Below the pieces are notes generated by a model, which had not been told where the DNA came from, searched no databases, and was given only the letters and a program-made list of their open reading frames with translations. Of a DNA stretch of 64,000 nt, positions 11,095-21,187 are shown piece after piece; within the stretch, counting starts at the first letter, position 1; each line of letters begins with the position of its first letter. The translations under genes and the position numbers were made by a program. This DNA is from Thermothielavioides terrestris NRRL 8126. Taxonomy: Eukaryota > Ascomycota > Sordariomycetes > Sordariales > Chaetomiaceae. Where the stretch lies: positions 6,076,001 to 6,140,000 of the forward strand of contig NC_016457.1 of NCBI RefSeq assembly GCF_000226115.1, read 5' to 3'.

Positions 11095-12036
11095 CTACTT
11101 CCCCTTCCCCTTCTTATCCTTCTTCCCCCCTCCCGCCCCAGCACCGGCGCCGGCACCGCTACCCCCGCCGGCGGCAGCCAACAAACTCGCCATATCCGGC
11201 ATCCCGCCGCCGCCGACACCTCCACCCTGCTGCTGCAGCTCCTTCATCATGTCCTTGAGGAAGTTCTCGCTCACCCCGCCGCCCGTCATCGCGGGGCTGT
11301 AGTACGGCAGCAGCTCGCCCATCTTCCACCCGCGCGGCACCGCCGGCCGCGGCCACGGCTTGCTCGTGTCCGCCATGGCGGCTGGCGGCGGCGGCGCGCC
11401 GCCTACGCGCATGCGCAGCGCCGGGGAGCTGTCCGTTGTTGGGTGTGCGCGCAGGTGCTGGGCTACGAGCAGGTAGAGGTGGTGTTTGTTTTTGATTGTT
11501 TTTGATGGAGGGAATGGTGGTTGTGTAGTAGGTAGGTGTGGGTGTTGCTGCTGCTGCTGCGCGCGCAGGTCGACCTTGACCCGGCCCGGGTTGGCCCAGT
11601 CCTTGGGGTGCAGCTTGCCGGCCTCCAGCACGGTGGGCAGGCGCAGGCTCGCGCACGCCTGCACGATGTCGATCGCCAGCGGGTTGCGCACCGCCAGCGC
11701 CAGCGGCACCCGCCGCCCCTCCGCCCGCGTCCGCGTCGCGTCGAAGTACACCGGGTACAGGCACTGGTAGTGCCGGTACGCCTTCTCGTCTGTCGTCGTC
11801 TGCATGTGGATCTGCGGGGCGGGTGCTGCTGCTGCTGCTGCGCGGCGCCCTGCGGGCGCGGGTCGTGGCGGCTGCTGCTGCTGATGGGAGGACGGGGCGG
11901 CGGCGGCGGGCTTCTTCGTGCTGGCGTCGACGCGGCGCAGGATATCGGACTCGACGAAGTCGTCGATGTCGGCCTCGGAGGGGTCCGACATGTCGACGTC
12001 GCTGTCGGAGACCTCTTCTACGCGGGGGTGCGACAT
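11095..12036 (-). CDS. sec65: Signal recognition particle subunit SRP19 / Sec65
   Basis: SRP19 binds the SRP RNA helices 6 and 8 and promotes SRP54 loading, for co-translational targeting to the ER. One exon of 313 aa. After an acidic leader (SDSDVDMSDPSEADIDDFVE) the SRP19 domain runs from about residue 85 to 195: YRHYQCLYPVYFDATRT, EGRRVPLALAVRNPLAIDI, LEAGKLHPKDWANPGRVKVD, IKNKHHLYLLVAQHLRAHPT. These match the conserved RNA-binding core. The C-terminus is a flexible tail ending in a Gly/Ala run and a lysine-rich KKDKKGKGK stretch, as in other fungal Sec65 proteins. Glutamine repeats (CAG tracts) near residues 50 and 165 interrupt the core and are probably species-specific insertions. No intron is needed. 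Confidence 0.93.
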   Translation of the reverse strand: MSHPRVEEVSDSDVDMSDPSEADIDDFVESDILRRVDASTKKPAAAAPSSHQQQQPPRPAPAGRRAAAAAAPAPQIHMQTTTDEKAYRHYQCLYPVYFDATRTRAEGRRVPLALAVRNPLAIDIVQACASLRLPTVLEAGKLHPKDWANPGRVKVDLRAQQQQQHPHLPTTQPPFPPSKTIKNKHHLYLLVAQHLRAHPTTDSSPALRMRVGGAPPPPAAMADTSKPWPRPAVPRGWKMGELLPYYSPAMTGGGVSENFLKDMMKELQQQGGGVGGGGMPDMASLLAAAGGGSGAGAGAGAGGGKKDKKGKGK

Positions 12037-12677
12037 GACGGCGGCGGTGGGCTGTGGGCGGTGTTGGTGTTGAATGTCGAATCGTGTGGGGTTTATTTGA
12101 GAGCTTGGGAAGGGTCGACGTTGATAGTGGGGTCCTGCAATTGGGTTTGAGGTGGGGCTTGGCAGGGCTGCTACGTAACTATCAAAAACTATTGGCTGTC
12201 GGAGCGCAACGCCAGAGCAGGGTTTCTCTTGAGCTGACTTCTCAGCTCAGGTCATGCGAATGCCTGGTTTGTCTTGATTTCTTCGATCAAAATTAAGACG
12301 TTATCGCTCTGCTCGGCCCTGCTGCATCGTACACAAGCACTCGAACGGATGGACGCTCCAGAGGCGGATTGATACCGTCATGGAGATCCCCGGTGAGGAC
12401 AGGTATTCACCGCGAATTGGAGTTGGTCATCCGTATGAACGCCGGCAGCTTTCTGTCCCTGCCAAGGTGGTCCAAGTAAGCGGCAGTTGCCCAAGGAGAG
12501 AGCTGTTGGTGATTGAGACTAGTGTGAACCCGGCAGTGTGATCGTGAAGGTAAACGAGCTAGACCGCCAAGAACGAAACACAAGGGTTTGAATGGAGACT
12601 GTCTCTTCTGTTTCGTTGAGTTCCCATCGCCCTGACCAAACCTTGGCAGCCAATTGCACGAATAATCAATAGACCAC
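12037..12677. other. Upstream region of SRP19, no gene seen
   Basis: Presumed SRP19 promoter on the left; the rest shows no coding signal on either strand. Confidence 0.35.
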
Positions 12678-12806
12678 ATGGAGACTGGCGCCGTGATGGA
12701 ACACTGCAACGTCCTAGACTCCGCCGCGCAGGCCGGCATCGTCGTCGGCGCTGCGATCGGCGCCGTGCTCGCTGCGCTGACAGCTTTTGCGTGTGTGGAT
12801 TCCTAG
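12678..12806 (+). CDS. Small ORF with one predicted membrane helix (42 aa)
   Basis: A short complete ORF beginning METGAVMEHCNVLDSAAQ, followed by the hydrophobic segment AGIVVGAAIGAVLAALTAFA with small-xxx-small spacing. Third positions are almost all C or G, unlike the flanks. It may be a stand-alone micropeptide or the first exon of a longer single-pass protein such as a WSC/MID2-like sensor: GTGTGTGG near its end could act as a donor, but no partner exon was found downstream. Function unknown. Confidence 0.3.
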   Translation: METGAVMEHCNVLDSAAQAGIVVGAAIGAVLAALTAFACVDS

Positions 12807-13208
12807 TCTCTTCTTCCTGTCTTGCCGCAAGGTACTCTCATTGTTCGCCCCGGCTACTATAGGTAAAGGATGGGATACAACGCTACCTAGATTGGGCGTC
12901 CTACAGGTGGGAGCATATAGGAGTGGAGTCTTCTGTTCCCGGGGAGGGTCACTGTACAGTACACACTATTCATGCCAGTTTCACTGTTCGGCGCTCCCAC
13001 GAATGCCTAGCTTCACCTTTACCACTTTAGCCCCTCTCGATCATGTAATCATCCCTCGAGAGGCGCCATTAAAGAAATGCAAGGCCGGATCAAGACTTCT
13101 CGCCATGGCCGTGCTTCAGCTCTTGCTGCGCGGGACATGTCGAATGACCATATCAGTGTATTTGTCCCTAGCCCATAGAACGAACATAGCGGGACGTTGT
13201 GGCCTCGC
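12807..13208. other. Intergenic, no gene seen
   Basis: Region downstream of the bZIP gene. A short palindrome ACTGTACAGT lies near 12952-12961. No ORF with coding character. Confidence 0.3.
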
Positions 13209-13973
13209 TCAAATGCATCCCCAATTCGAAGTGATCCGGTCAACCAAGGCAAACAAGAGGTGAGTTTGGACACGGCACCCAGCGCCCGGCACAACAGCCC
13301 TCCGAAAACCAGGCTTCAGCCACTCGGTCGCAGCGGCAAGGTCGAATCCCGGCGCGCTTCGTTCCGTGATGATCTCGTAGGCGTCGCGGCATGGCATTGT
13401 CGACTCGCCCGCGCGCGGCGGCGGCAGGAGGGGATAATCGTTATTTGGGTCTTCAAAATCAGAGACTTGCACGGCATCTCCATGCGTCTCCACTGGAGTG
13501 GGCTCGTCGGTGCTGGGCTTGTCCTGAGCGAGGGGGCTGGCCGGGCTTAGGAAGGCCTGTTCGGGCGGTTCGAATGCTTCCCGAGGCGTGATGCAGGGGT
13601 TGGGGACGACAGCGGAGCTCTCAGCAGGTCCAGAAGGTTCTGGTGGAGTGATGCGCTTGATCTCAATGTTGGTCGCAATGCCGCGGGTCGTGTCAGTCGT
13701 CGATTCAACAACCGGTCTCTGGGATGCCCTCGAGTCGAGAGCATGCTGCAGTCGCCGGACCTCGGCGGTCAGGCTCCCGATTCTCCGCAGGGCATCCGCA
13801 AGCCTGGCTTCAGCATTTGAAAGGGCCGATTCGAGTTCGGCAATCCTGCCTTTCACTCTTGCCCGGTGCCGCCGCTGGTTCGCGCGTTGCCGAGCGGCCT
13901 TGTGGCCGGGCGGTTTGCTCGAGAATTTGTGTACTCGGCTGCGGTAGCTTTCGGCTTCCATGTTGTAATTCAA
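13209..13973 (-). CDS. Fungal bZIP transcription factor
   Basis: A 254-aa nuclear regulator in one exon. The basic region is KAARQRANQRRHRARVKGRI (about residues 24-43), followed by a heptad zipper ELESALSNAEARLADALRRI and SLTAEVRRLQHAL. The middle is Pro/Ser/Glu rich. The C-terminal block PCRDAYEIITERSAPGFDL, EWLKPGFRRAV, GCRVQTHLLFALVDRIT is the conserved tail of AP-1-like fungal bZIP proteins. Cysteines occur in that tail (PC, GC, WGC) and in PNPCITP and could sense thiol-reactive stress, as Yap1/Yap8 cysteines do; that is inference. It diverges from an arsenite methyltransferase gene 417 bp away, suggesting it controls it. Start is the first ATG (MNYNMEAES); the second, at 13959, is possible. 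Confidence 0.85.
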   Translation of the reverse strand: MNYNMEAESYRSRVHKFSSKPPGHKAARQRANQRRHRARVKGRIAELESALSNAEARLADALRRIGSLTAEVRRLQHALDSRASQRPVVESTTDTTRGIATNIEIKRITPPEPSGPAESSAVVPNPCITPREAFEPPEQAFLSPASPLAQDKPSTDEPTPVETHGDAVQVSDFEDPNNDYPLLPPPRAGESTMPCRDAYEIITERSAPGFDLAAATEWLKPGFRRAVVPGAGCRVQTHLLFALVDRITSNWGCI

Positions 13974-14080
13974 AGCGCCTTGAATTAAGAACGAGAGAGT
14001 ATCAGGGGTGTCTATCCTGCGCGTGGGCCCCGAAGTGTGTATCCTGGTGATGCGTTGGACAAGGCAAAAGAGGGAAAAAG

Positions 14081-14096
14081 TTGGTGACTAACCAAT
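14081..14096. promoter_or_regulatory. Yap/AP-1-like site plus CCAAT box in the bZIP/arsM divergent promoter
   Basis: TTGGTGACTAACCAA at 14081-14095 is a small inverted repeat whose core TGACTAA (14085-14091) equals the TTAGTCA Yap1-type element on the other strand. CCAAT overlaps at 14092-14096. A second short inverted repeat, GCCTGATTAGGC at 14152-14163, contains TGATTA, the half-site of the yeast Yap8 element. The region 13974-14390 contains no gene. Confidence 0.45.
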
Positions 14097-14390
14097 AAAT
14101 TTCCTTTTCTGGCTCGTCGCCGCTTTTGCGGAGATGATGGATCCCTTCATAGCCTGATTAGGCAAGTAACCGATGACAGAACTTGGACTATCTCGTGTAA
14201 GTGAAACCAGCGAAGGCAGTACACGGAAACCATTCTGCACACTTACAGACCATGAGCGGTCAAGATAAATATGTGACCAGATCCCACATATCAGCTCCTC
14301 TGGAAGACATTGTCTTCAGCCACTTCCTAACCAAGTGCAACACCGTCTCTGCCCCCCGCCCTGGCAATCTACATAATCCACTGTTCAATC

Positions 14391-15566
14391 ATGGACTCGT
14401 CCAAGATTTACGACCAGGTCCGCGAGCACTACAGCTCGGCCTCCCGCGGCACTAGCGTCAAGTACGGCGAGACGGTAGCCAAGTCCTTTGGCTACAGCGC
14501 CGAGGAGCTCGCCAGCATCCCCAAGGATGCCAACCTCGGCCTGAGCTGCGGCAACCCGCTAGCCCTCGCCAGTCTGAAGGAGGTAATGAGATCACATTCG
14601 TCAACCACCCTCTGCACCCGTCCGCCCGGCCGTAACTAACACTCCAGACAGGGCGAAACAGTGCTCGATTTTGGCAGCGGCGCCGGCTTCGACATATTCC
14701 TCGCAGCCCCTAAAGTCGGCCCGTCCGGCCGAGCTATCGGCATCGACATGAACGACGTATGATTATCCCTTTCCCCTCCCTTTACACTCCTTCGAGACAG
14801 TAACCCCCCACTTACCTTTACTAAACACCCCCCAACTCTAGGACATGCTAGCCCGGGCCAACCACATCCTCAACACCCAGCACCCCAACCTACCAGCAAA
14901 CATAACCTTCCTCAAAGCCAACATCACCGCCGTCCCGCTGCCCCCGGACACGGCAGACTGCATCATCTCGAACTGCGTCATCAACCTGGTCCCGCCCGCC
15001 GACAAGCCGGCCGTGTTCCGCGAGATGCACCGCCTGCTCCGGCCCGGCGGCCGCGTCGCCGTGTCCGACATCCTGGCCAGGCGGCCGCTGCCGGACGCGC
15101 TGCGGGCCGACATGGCGCTGTATGTCGGGTGCGTGGCCGGGGCGAGCCAGGTGGTTGAGTACGAGCGGTGGTTGGAGGAGGCTGGGTTTCGAGGTGAGTT
15201 GCGTCTTTTCCTCTCTACCCGGAGTGGTCTTCTTATGTCTGGGGTTGCTGATGGTGGACGGTTGTAATCAGACGTCATGATTGTAGACACGGGGGCCGAT
15301 TTGAACGTGTATTGGGAGACGAGAGAGGATGGGGAGAAAAAGGGGAAATGCTGCGCCCCGACTGGTGCGGCGGCTGCTGCTGCCTCCCCGGCTGGGAAAT
15401 GCTGTGGTGCGCCGGCGAATGTGGGCAATGGGGAAACTGATTTGAAGGTTGACTTGAATGAGTTTGTTGGTAAGTGAGATGTTTTCTTTGTGTCAGGTCT
15501 GCGTATCTGACCACATGCTAACTGATGTCCACAGGCTCGTATAGTATCTTTGCCGTTAAGACATGA
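14391..15566 (+). CDS. arsM: Arsenite S-adenosylmethionine methyltransferase
   Basis: Methylates As(III) with SAM, a cytosolic arsenic detoxification step. Five exons: 14391-14582, 14652-14756, 14842-15193, 15272-15469, 15535-15566; total 292 aa, all junctions in frame. Family hallmarks: N-terminal [14 protein letters not shown] motif [16 protein letters not shown] with ...[25 protein letters not shown] (motif II), and [15 protein letters not shown]. The As(III)-binding cysteines are at [20 protein letters not shown] and YVGCVAGA, matching the three-cysteine set of ArsM/AS3MT. After the core there is a cysteine-containing tail (GKCCAPTG and GKCCGAPAN), two CC pairs that could bind or hand over arsenic. 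The divergent bZIP gene may regulate it. ArsM genes in fungi often have a bacterial-like origin, but the introns here show it is well established. Confidence 0.93.
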
Positions 15567-16588
15567 AGATACCGTCGGAGTCTTGAGGCATGAAAGAGAG
15601 GTTATTTGCTCAGCGTTTCAAGGCTGCCTGGCGTTACTCATCCACAGAACTTGATTCCAACTCAGTCTCTACGCCCACGGCTCGAACAGCTTTCTCTCAC
15701 TATTTGCAAATCGCTAGAGTGCACATTGATCACACATCTCCACTTCGTCGGCAGAATGACAACTACGTCCCGGGCCATGTCCATGTGTTCGTCTAGAACT
15801 GGTTTCATGTACTACTAGGTACTTTCGTACATTCGCCGTGTAAACGACTGGGGAACGCTCGGGAGTCTATCCTTGGTTGCTTTAGTCTATTGATTATGCG
15901 CAAACCATTCCTGCGCTGTCTTGTGGCGGCAGATCTACGTGGAACAAGATAACTCTATGTGCAATAACGGCTCATCTCTGGAAGCGAGGGAGTCCTTGAT
16001 TTGGTATCGACGGTCCCAAAAGATGAGACGGTCTTAAGAACTTCTGGTAAAAACATAGGGCACTCGTCTTCATCCTCCACCGCCACATGCCTCAATTTCC
16101 TTGATTTTGCTCCTTTGGTCACGCACAGCTGCATTGAGCATGACGCTAAACTCTGGTGTTCTTCGACCTGCTCTTCCCAAAATAAAATATCTCGTCCAAC
16201 GGTAGCTCCTCGCGTCGCAGCACTGCGTGTCTGCTGCTCTGTGGCGGTGTCTGCAACTAGCCGCCCTGTTGTGATGCTGTTGGGTGCAAAGCTGCGTGCC
16301 CTGAGCATGATTCGCTGCGTCACGATGCAGGTTTGATTGGCTTTCCCAGGATTCGTAGCCGCAACACAAGCCGACGATCGCGGTTTGGCTTGCAGGCCGA
16401 CATCCGGCCTCCCGAAGCCTGATTCAACGTCAGGCATCGTTTGCCCGAACGGCTGGAGAAAGGCGGCCAACACATTGCAAGCTCTCCAGCTCGATTGCTC
16501 CTTGGAATCAATAGTTCAATATACCTGATCCTTCTGTGCCTATCTTACGGGCCGACACGGATGTCAAACAACTCGCATTGTCTTCGCG
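15567..16588. other. Intergenic, no gene supported
   Basis: A 172-codon open frame on the minus strand (16473-15955) has no motif and poor composition; it is treated as chance. Otherwise no features seen. Confidence 0.35.
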
Positions 16589-17948
16589 ATGCCTAGCCGA
16601 GCTGCACACCACGATGGCCCCCAAGCAATCCGGGGCCCTCCCAAGCCGGTGTTCACTCGGAGTGAGACTCACCTCGGGGGACTAATCATGTGGCTACCAC
16701 CACGAGATGGCCTAGAGACGCACGCCGAGCTCCCCGAGGGCTGCTACGACCACCCAGTGGTGATTCTGTCCCCGCAAGCGTCACCTCCAGATGATTATGT
16801 CGTGGTTTTGATTGTGGGTGTCTTGTCACTGCGACGATGTCGTGGACTTTATCAGCTAAACAGTCAACTTACACGGCCTTGCAACTACGCAGGTGACCTC
16901 CTTCGATGAAACGGATATCCGCGACAGATTCCCCCGCGATCGTGATGCCGCGCTGAGGAGAGCGTACTTGCCCATCCACCCAGCCAGCAACCCAGACGTA
17001 GAGACTGTTCTTCACCTTGCGGACGGCGCCGAGCTAAGCAAGAAGTCGTACGTCAACACGCGCAAGAAGCATACCGTCCCCCTCCGCATCATCCGACCCT
17101 ACGTCGGCCACGGCCCCGCCGCCGCTGAACAGTACATCCTGACCCGCGAGTCCTACCTCGCGCTAGCCCGCCACGCCAGATTTGACACCTACCTTCCCGC
17201 GACCGTCCGCGAGCCCGGCCCCCTCCTGGCCGAGCTCCCGCCGGCCGAGCGCCTCGGCCTGGAACCACCAGTCTCGCACGGCACCATGGCCGTCGCGAAA
17301 GCACCAACACCACCACTGTCTCCCATCCTGCGGGATACTTCCCCCTACACCACCCCCGCCCTCCGATCCTACCCGCCGGCCGAGCGCCTCGGCCCGGCAC
17401 CACCAATCTCCTACGGCACCATCCCCGTAGCGAGAGCAGCACCACCGCCGCCACTGCCTCACCTCACGCGGGATGACTTCCTCCGCACCACCACCACGCC
17501 CGCCCTCCGACCCTACCATTACCCGTCCCGTCAAAGCCAGCACGACGCCACGCCGCTGCCGCGCTTCCACTACTCGCAACCCACAGCTCGCTACCGCGCC
17601 GGCGCCACCCTCTGGCCGGACGGCAGCGGTCTTCCCTCAGGCCGCGTCGGACCGCTCCTCCCGTTCCCTCGCAAGCTCTTGCTATACGCCATCGTCGTGT
17701 GCTTGTACTGCGGCGGCCTGTGGGCGGGCTGGGCGTACCGCGCCGAGATCGGGGCTGCATTGTTAGCCGGCGTGCGGTGGGTTGGGGCAGGCGCGCTGCG
17801 GTTGGTGAAAAGTGTTGTGGGCGGGCTGGGGCGCGCGGTGGTTTGGCTTGTGCTGTGGCTTGTGGAGGTGGGGAAGAGGGCGGGTTTGAAGGTTTGGGAG
17901 TGGTTGAGGGGTGGGCACGGTGGGAGGGTTGGACAGGCGTTGTGGTGA
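16589..17948 (+). CDS. Conserved fungal protein with proline-rich repeats and C-terminal membrane segment
   Basis: Two exons, 16589-16813 and 16893-17948 (donor GTGGGT, acceptor CTACGCAG), 426 aa. The N-terminal domain (WLPPRDGLETHAELPEGCYDH then PVVILSP, VVVLIVTSFDETDI, RFPRDRDAALRRAYLPIHP) recurs in fungal hypothetical proteins; its small beta-strand pattern could be a compact barrel, but I cannot name the fold. The middle holds two copies of a 45-48 residue unit starting PPAERLG (at 17238 and 17373), each ending in a TPALR(S/P)Y block. The C-terminus has a hydrophobic helix LLLYAIVVCLYCGGLWAGWA, then amphipathic/hydrophobic helices rich in Val, Trp and Leu. It therefore looks membrane anchored with a cytosolic or lumenal head. 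Function unknown. Confidence 0.7.
17238..17515 (+). repeat. Internal 135-bp coding duplication (two units)
   Basis: Units start at 17238 and 17373, exactly 135 nt apart. They share PPAERLG, PP(V/I)S(H/Y)GT, a V(A)(K/R)A block and TPALR(S/P)Y. Copy 2 is three residues longer. The frame is preserved, so this is a genuine protein-level duplication. Confidence 0.75.
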
Positions 17949-18338
17949 GGGCGCGGTTCGTTCCGGATGTGGGAGGGGAGTTGGTGTGGGAGATTGACCT
18001 GGGCGTACTGTGGGATATGTCAAATTTGTTCTGGGTAGCTACACTTGGTGGGATATGAGTTGGCAGGATGGAGATGCTGGGCAGACACTCGGACTCGTTC
18101 CCGGAATGCGCTCTCGAAGCCCGGAAAGGCGACCAAGACCTTGCAACTGTTTGATGGCGCATAGCCTGGGTCAGTGGTCTGCGCTCTCAACACTGGAACT
18201 TGAGCGGGTGCTGGTTGACGATGGAGGTCCAAAGATGGGACACCACGATATTGGGTCTATGAAGAAGTCCAAAGATGGGACACCACGATATTGGGTCCAT
18301 GAAGAATTGAGGTGGGTTGCCTGTGCCAAGGGAGTGGA
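17949..18338. repeat. Intergenic with a 40-bp tandem duplication at 18227-18306
   Basis: Two head-to-tail copies of a 40-bp unit beginning GTCCAAAGATGGGACACCAC occupy 18227-18266 and 18267-18306, differing by one base (T/C). They lie just downstream of the stop of the minus-strand transcription-factor-like gene. No gene is seen in the rest. Confidence 0.85.
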
Positions 18339-19383
18339 TTAAGTCGAACCTACGAGGGTTCTCAGCGATGCCGTCGAAGTTCGAGGTTGTTTCGGATGCT
18401 TAGGATAACTCACCTTCCGATCTTGATCTGCAGCTTCTTGTTGTGAGCAAAAGCGCTGATACCGCCTCGAAGGCGAACCATTTTCTGGAAGCCAGAGACG
18501 TGCGCTTTGACTGCAGCGTCGTCGGATAAGATCCCGGCGAGCTCGGCGAGACCCATAACAACAGCGATGGTGGAGTCCGCGAGGCACAGGTCGGGATCTG
18601 ACAAACGCTTGTTGAGGGCATGGATTGTAGCCTTCAGAGACGAATAGGTCAACTTGGATGGCGGCGCCCGTCGATAGAAGTCATCCATGGCAGACATGCC
18701 GAGCAGCACGGCTTCGAGGTACGCCACATCATAAAACAGCCACTCGAACCAGATGAAGAGGCTTGCGTCGGAGTAAACACAGAACTGTATCGGGTAGAAA
18801 ATCTCTCGCGCAACGAAGAAATCTACTTGGGAGAGCCAGACACGTTAGCGACCACTGCATAGTGCAAGAATGGAAGAAGGAAAAAAAGCGCCTAGTAGAG
18901 GGTGGGCCTGTCGCTAATGCCTCGTGACAGGCGCAAAGCGGTTCAACGCCCCGAGCGCGGAGAGGGGAGAGTCAGGAGAGTGCCGTGAACAAGTTGAGAG
19001 TTTGGGTACGACCCACATTTAAAGAGGAGTTCACGCGACAGATCGTCAATCTCCCGGGCAAAGGTGAGGAGTGAGAAGACCGATGGTGGTCGCTCAGGCG
19101 ATGGGAGCGTGTACCCTGTTGCCGCCGATGACCATACGGCCGGTCTTGCCGACACCGTGTGGCTGTGAATCTCTGCCGCGCTGGTCGCCCGAGACACGCT
19201 GATATCTACCGGCAACTGTTGGGTAATGACGTCGGTGTGGTCTCCCACGTCTCTCGTGTTCCTGTATTTCTTCTTGTTCTTCCCCCGCATACAGTGGCTC
19301 CTAATCAGCCTTCGATGCTCGGCCCTGGTCCTTCCGAGTCCGTCTGCAGGTACAAACGCAATCTTCGGCATCTTTTCCGCCAC
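18339..19383 (-). CDS. Fungal transcription-factor-like protein (fungal-specific TF family), short form
   Basis: Exons inferred: 19383-19017, 18822-18414, 18360-18339, in frame, 265 aa. The N-terminus MPKIAFVPADGLGRTRAEH then RRLIRSHCMRGKNKK is the conserved start of a large family of fungal TF-like proteins that often lack a Zn2Cys6 cluster. The later part (VAREIFYPIQFCVYSD, VAYLEAVLLGMSAMDDFYRR, STIAVVMGLAELAGILSDD, GFQKMVRLRGGI) matches their helical fungal-specific domain. Family members usually continue for 100-250 residues past this point; here the frame stops soon after KIGR, so the protein is either C-terminally truncated or the last intron is mis-placed. A 40-bp tandem duplication lies immediately downstream. 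Intron 1 (194 nt) has donor GTGGGT and acceptor CAAGTAG preceded by CTAAC. Confidence 0.6.
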
Positions 19384-20082
19384 GTGAGCGATACGATGAT
19401 CTCGCTACGGTTTGTAGTCCCGTCGAGGCAAGGCGGGATTGGCGACGGGTACGTTGTGTCGGCGATAGTTGACAAAAAATGGGCCGTGAAACGGGGCGTA
19501 ACCGGCGATCGAAGCCCACGCTGCAGTTGGTTAAGGGTGAGCAACAGTCCGCAGTCAGCCCCAAAAACGAAGTTGGGCGAAGTGGAATATCTCCACATTT
19601 TCCACTTTGGGAAAGTAACCACACTCGTGAAGTGGCACCGACCTTTTGCCGTCGATTGTTTCCCCTTTTTGGAAGTACCGTTGTCTTCTCAGCTCGACTC
19701 GCTTGCTGCTGCAGGGCCCACTTTGTGTGGCCCGTGCTCTCTAAACAGCCCCCCTGATGACGGGAGTTTTTTCCTTCTCTTCTTCATGTAAATACGCACA
19801 CCACACAGATTGAATATACCACATTCGCCATACCAGTTGCTCAGTGGCTTGCGATGACTTACACAGCCCAAATTCGCCACAGAGGATGCCAAAGCGAGCG
19901 GGGCCTGGAGCGATGGGAAAATGGTGAAAAAAGTGAAACGCGACAGATGGTCTGTGTAAAGCCACTCTGCATTGAGATTTGAAGCAATAAGTCTCTCTGA
20001 ACACAAAGACACTAGAAAACACAACGGCCAACTTCTAAATGCTTTCGTTCCTTCTTTCCTTCATTCCTCACCATAGACCGCC
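19384..20082. other. Intergenic, no gene seen
   Basis: Contains the presumed promoter of the TF-like gene on its left and the 3' region of the SDR gene on its right. No credible ORF. Confidence 0.35.
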
Positions 20083-21187
20083 TCAGGCCCTCATAGACTG
20101 CAAGATGGCACGGACGCCAGCGAAATCGAGCTCGTCCAAGGTCTCGTCCCAGACTCTCTGCATGACCACCTGTCCCTCAGGCGTATACAGGTATGCGGCA
20201 AATCTCCATGCATTGGGCCAATCAGCACTAGCCCAGTAGCTCGTGCTTGGTTGGGGGAGCGGGGGGTACTTACGGGTGGATCTTCCAGCTCATGAGGAAA
20301 CAGCCATGTGATTCCTTCCCCTTGTTCACCATGGCGTCGACGAAGCACGAGGCCCCCACCTTCGGCGGCCTTCCGGTCGTTGCGCCGAAGATCTTAGCGA
20401 ACAGCTTCAGTCCCGGATTTGTCACTTCGCGCGCCAGCTTGGTACCCTTGCACCAGGCAGGGTCTTCGAGATTGACAATAACATCATTTGCCGAGACGAA
20501 GTCGACCAGTTTCCAGAGAAACATGTGAGCGAGGAGCTTAGTCGAGTTGTACGTCTCGTCGATGGTGAACAGCTCGGGATTGTTGAACGCCGCCAGCACC
20601 GGCACACGGTTCCTCTCGGGGAACTTGGCAGCTAGGGTCAGCGCTGCGCTGACGATGGTCAGCCGCGCTGGGGCGCCATCGCGGGAACGCTTTGACTTCA
20701 GAATTGGCAGGAGGAGGACGGCGAGCAGCATGGTGGAGAGATAGTTGACTTGGAGCGTCTCCTCGTGGCCCGTCTTCTCGACGATGTTGAACGTGAACTT
20801 GCAGACACCGGCATTGAGCAGGGCAATGTCAAGATGCGGCAGCTGGTTTTCAGCCCGGTGAGCAAATGCTTGGACGGACTCGTAGGAGCACATGTCCAAC
20901 TGCCAGACCTCAATGCTAGCTTCCGGGAACATGGCGCGCATCTTTTGCGCGGCAGTTTCGCCCCTGTCGGGCGAACGGACGGCGAGGATTAGACGAGCTA
21001 GTTTGAGGCCCAACAGCTGGAGGGCCGCCTCGTAGCCGAGACCGACGTTGCCTCCGGTCACGATGGCCGTCTTGCCAGCAAGAGTCGCATCGGGGTTAGG
21101 CCATTGCGGCTTTGCTCGGAACTGGTTGTAGAAGAAGACCTTCCCGAAAGACGTGTGCGATGGCTCGAGATCTTTGGAGCCCACCAT
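20083..21187 (-). CDS. Short-chain dehydrogenase/reductase (SDR), retinol-dehydrogenase/WW-oxidoreductase-like
   Basis: NAD(P)-dependent oxidoreductase, 344 aa, two exons: 21187-20274 and 20203-20083 (70-nt intron, donor GTAAGT). Rossmann motif AIVTGGNVGLGYEAA (TGxxxGxG), acidic/structural LDMCSYESV, NAG motif in DIALLNAGVCKF, catalytic serine in TIVSAAL and YNSTK (YxxxK). The C-terminal exon gives AAYLYTPEGQVVMQRVWDET, matching the tail of fungal SDRs of the light-induced/retinol dehydrogenase-like group. Substrate cannot be told from sequence. The chosen start MVGSKDLEPSHTS is the first ATG preceding the conserved FFYNQF block; open frame extends further 5' without an ATG of similar quality. 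Divergent from the nucleotidyltransferase gene. Confidence 0.9.

Noticed and set aside
15955..16473. 172-codon minus-strand ORF
   Set aside because: No recognisable motif, and similar chance ORFs lie on both strands here.
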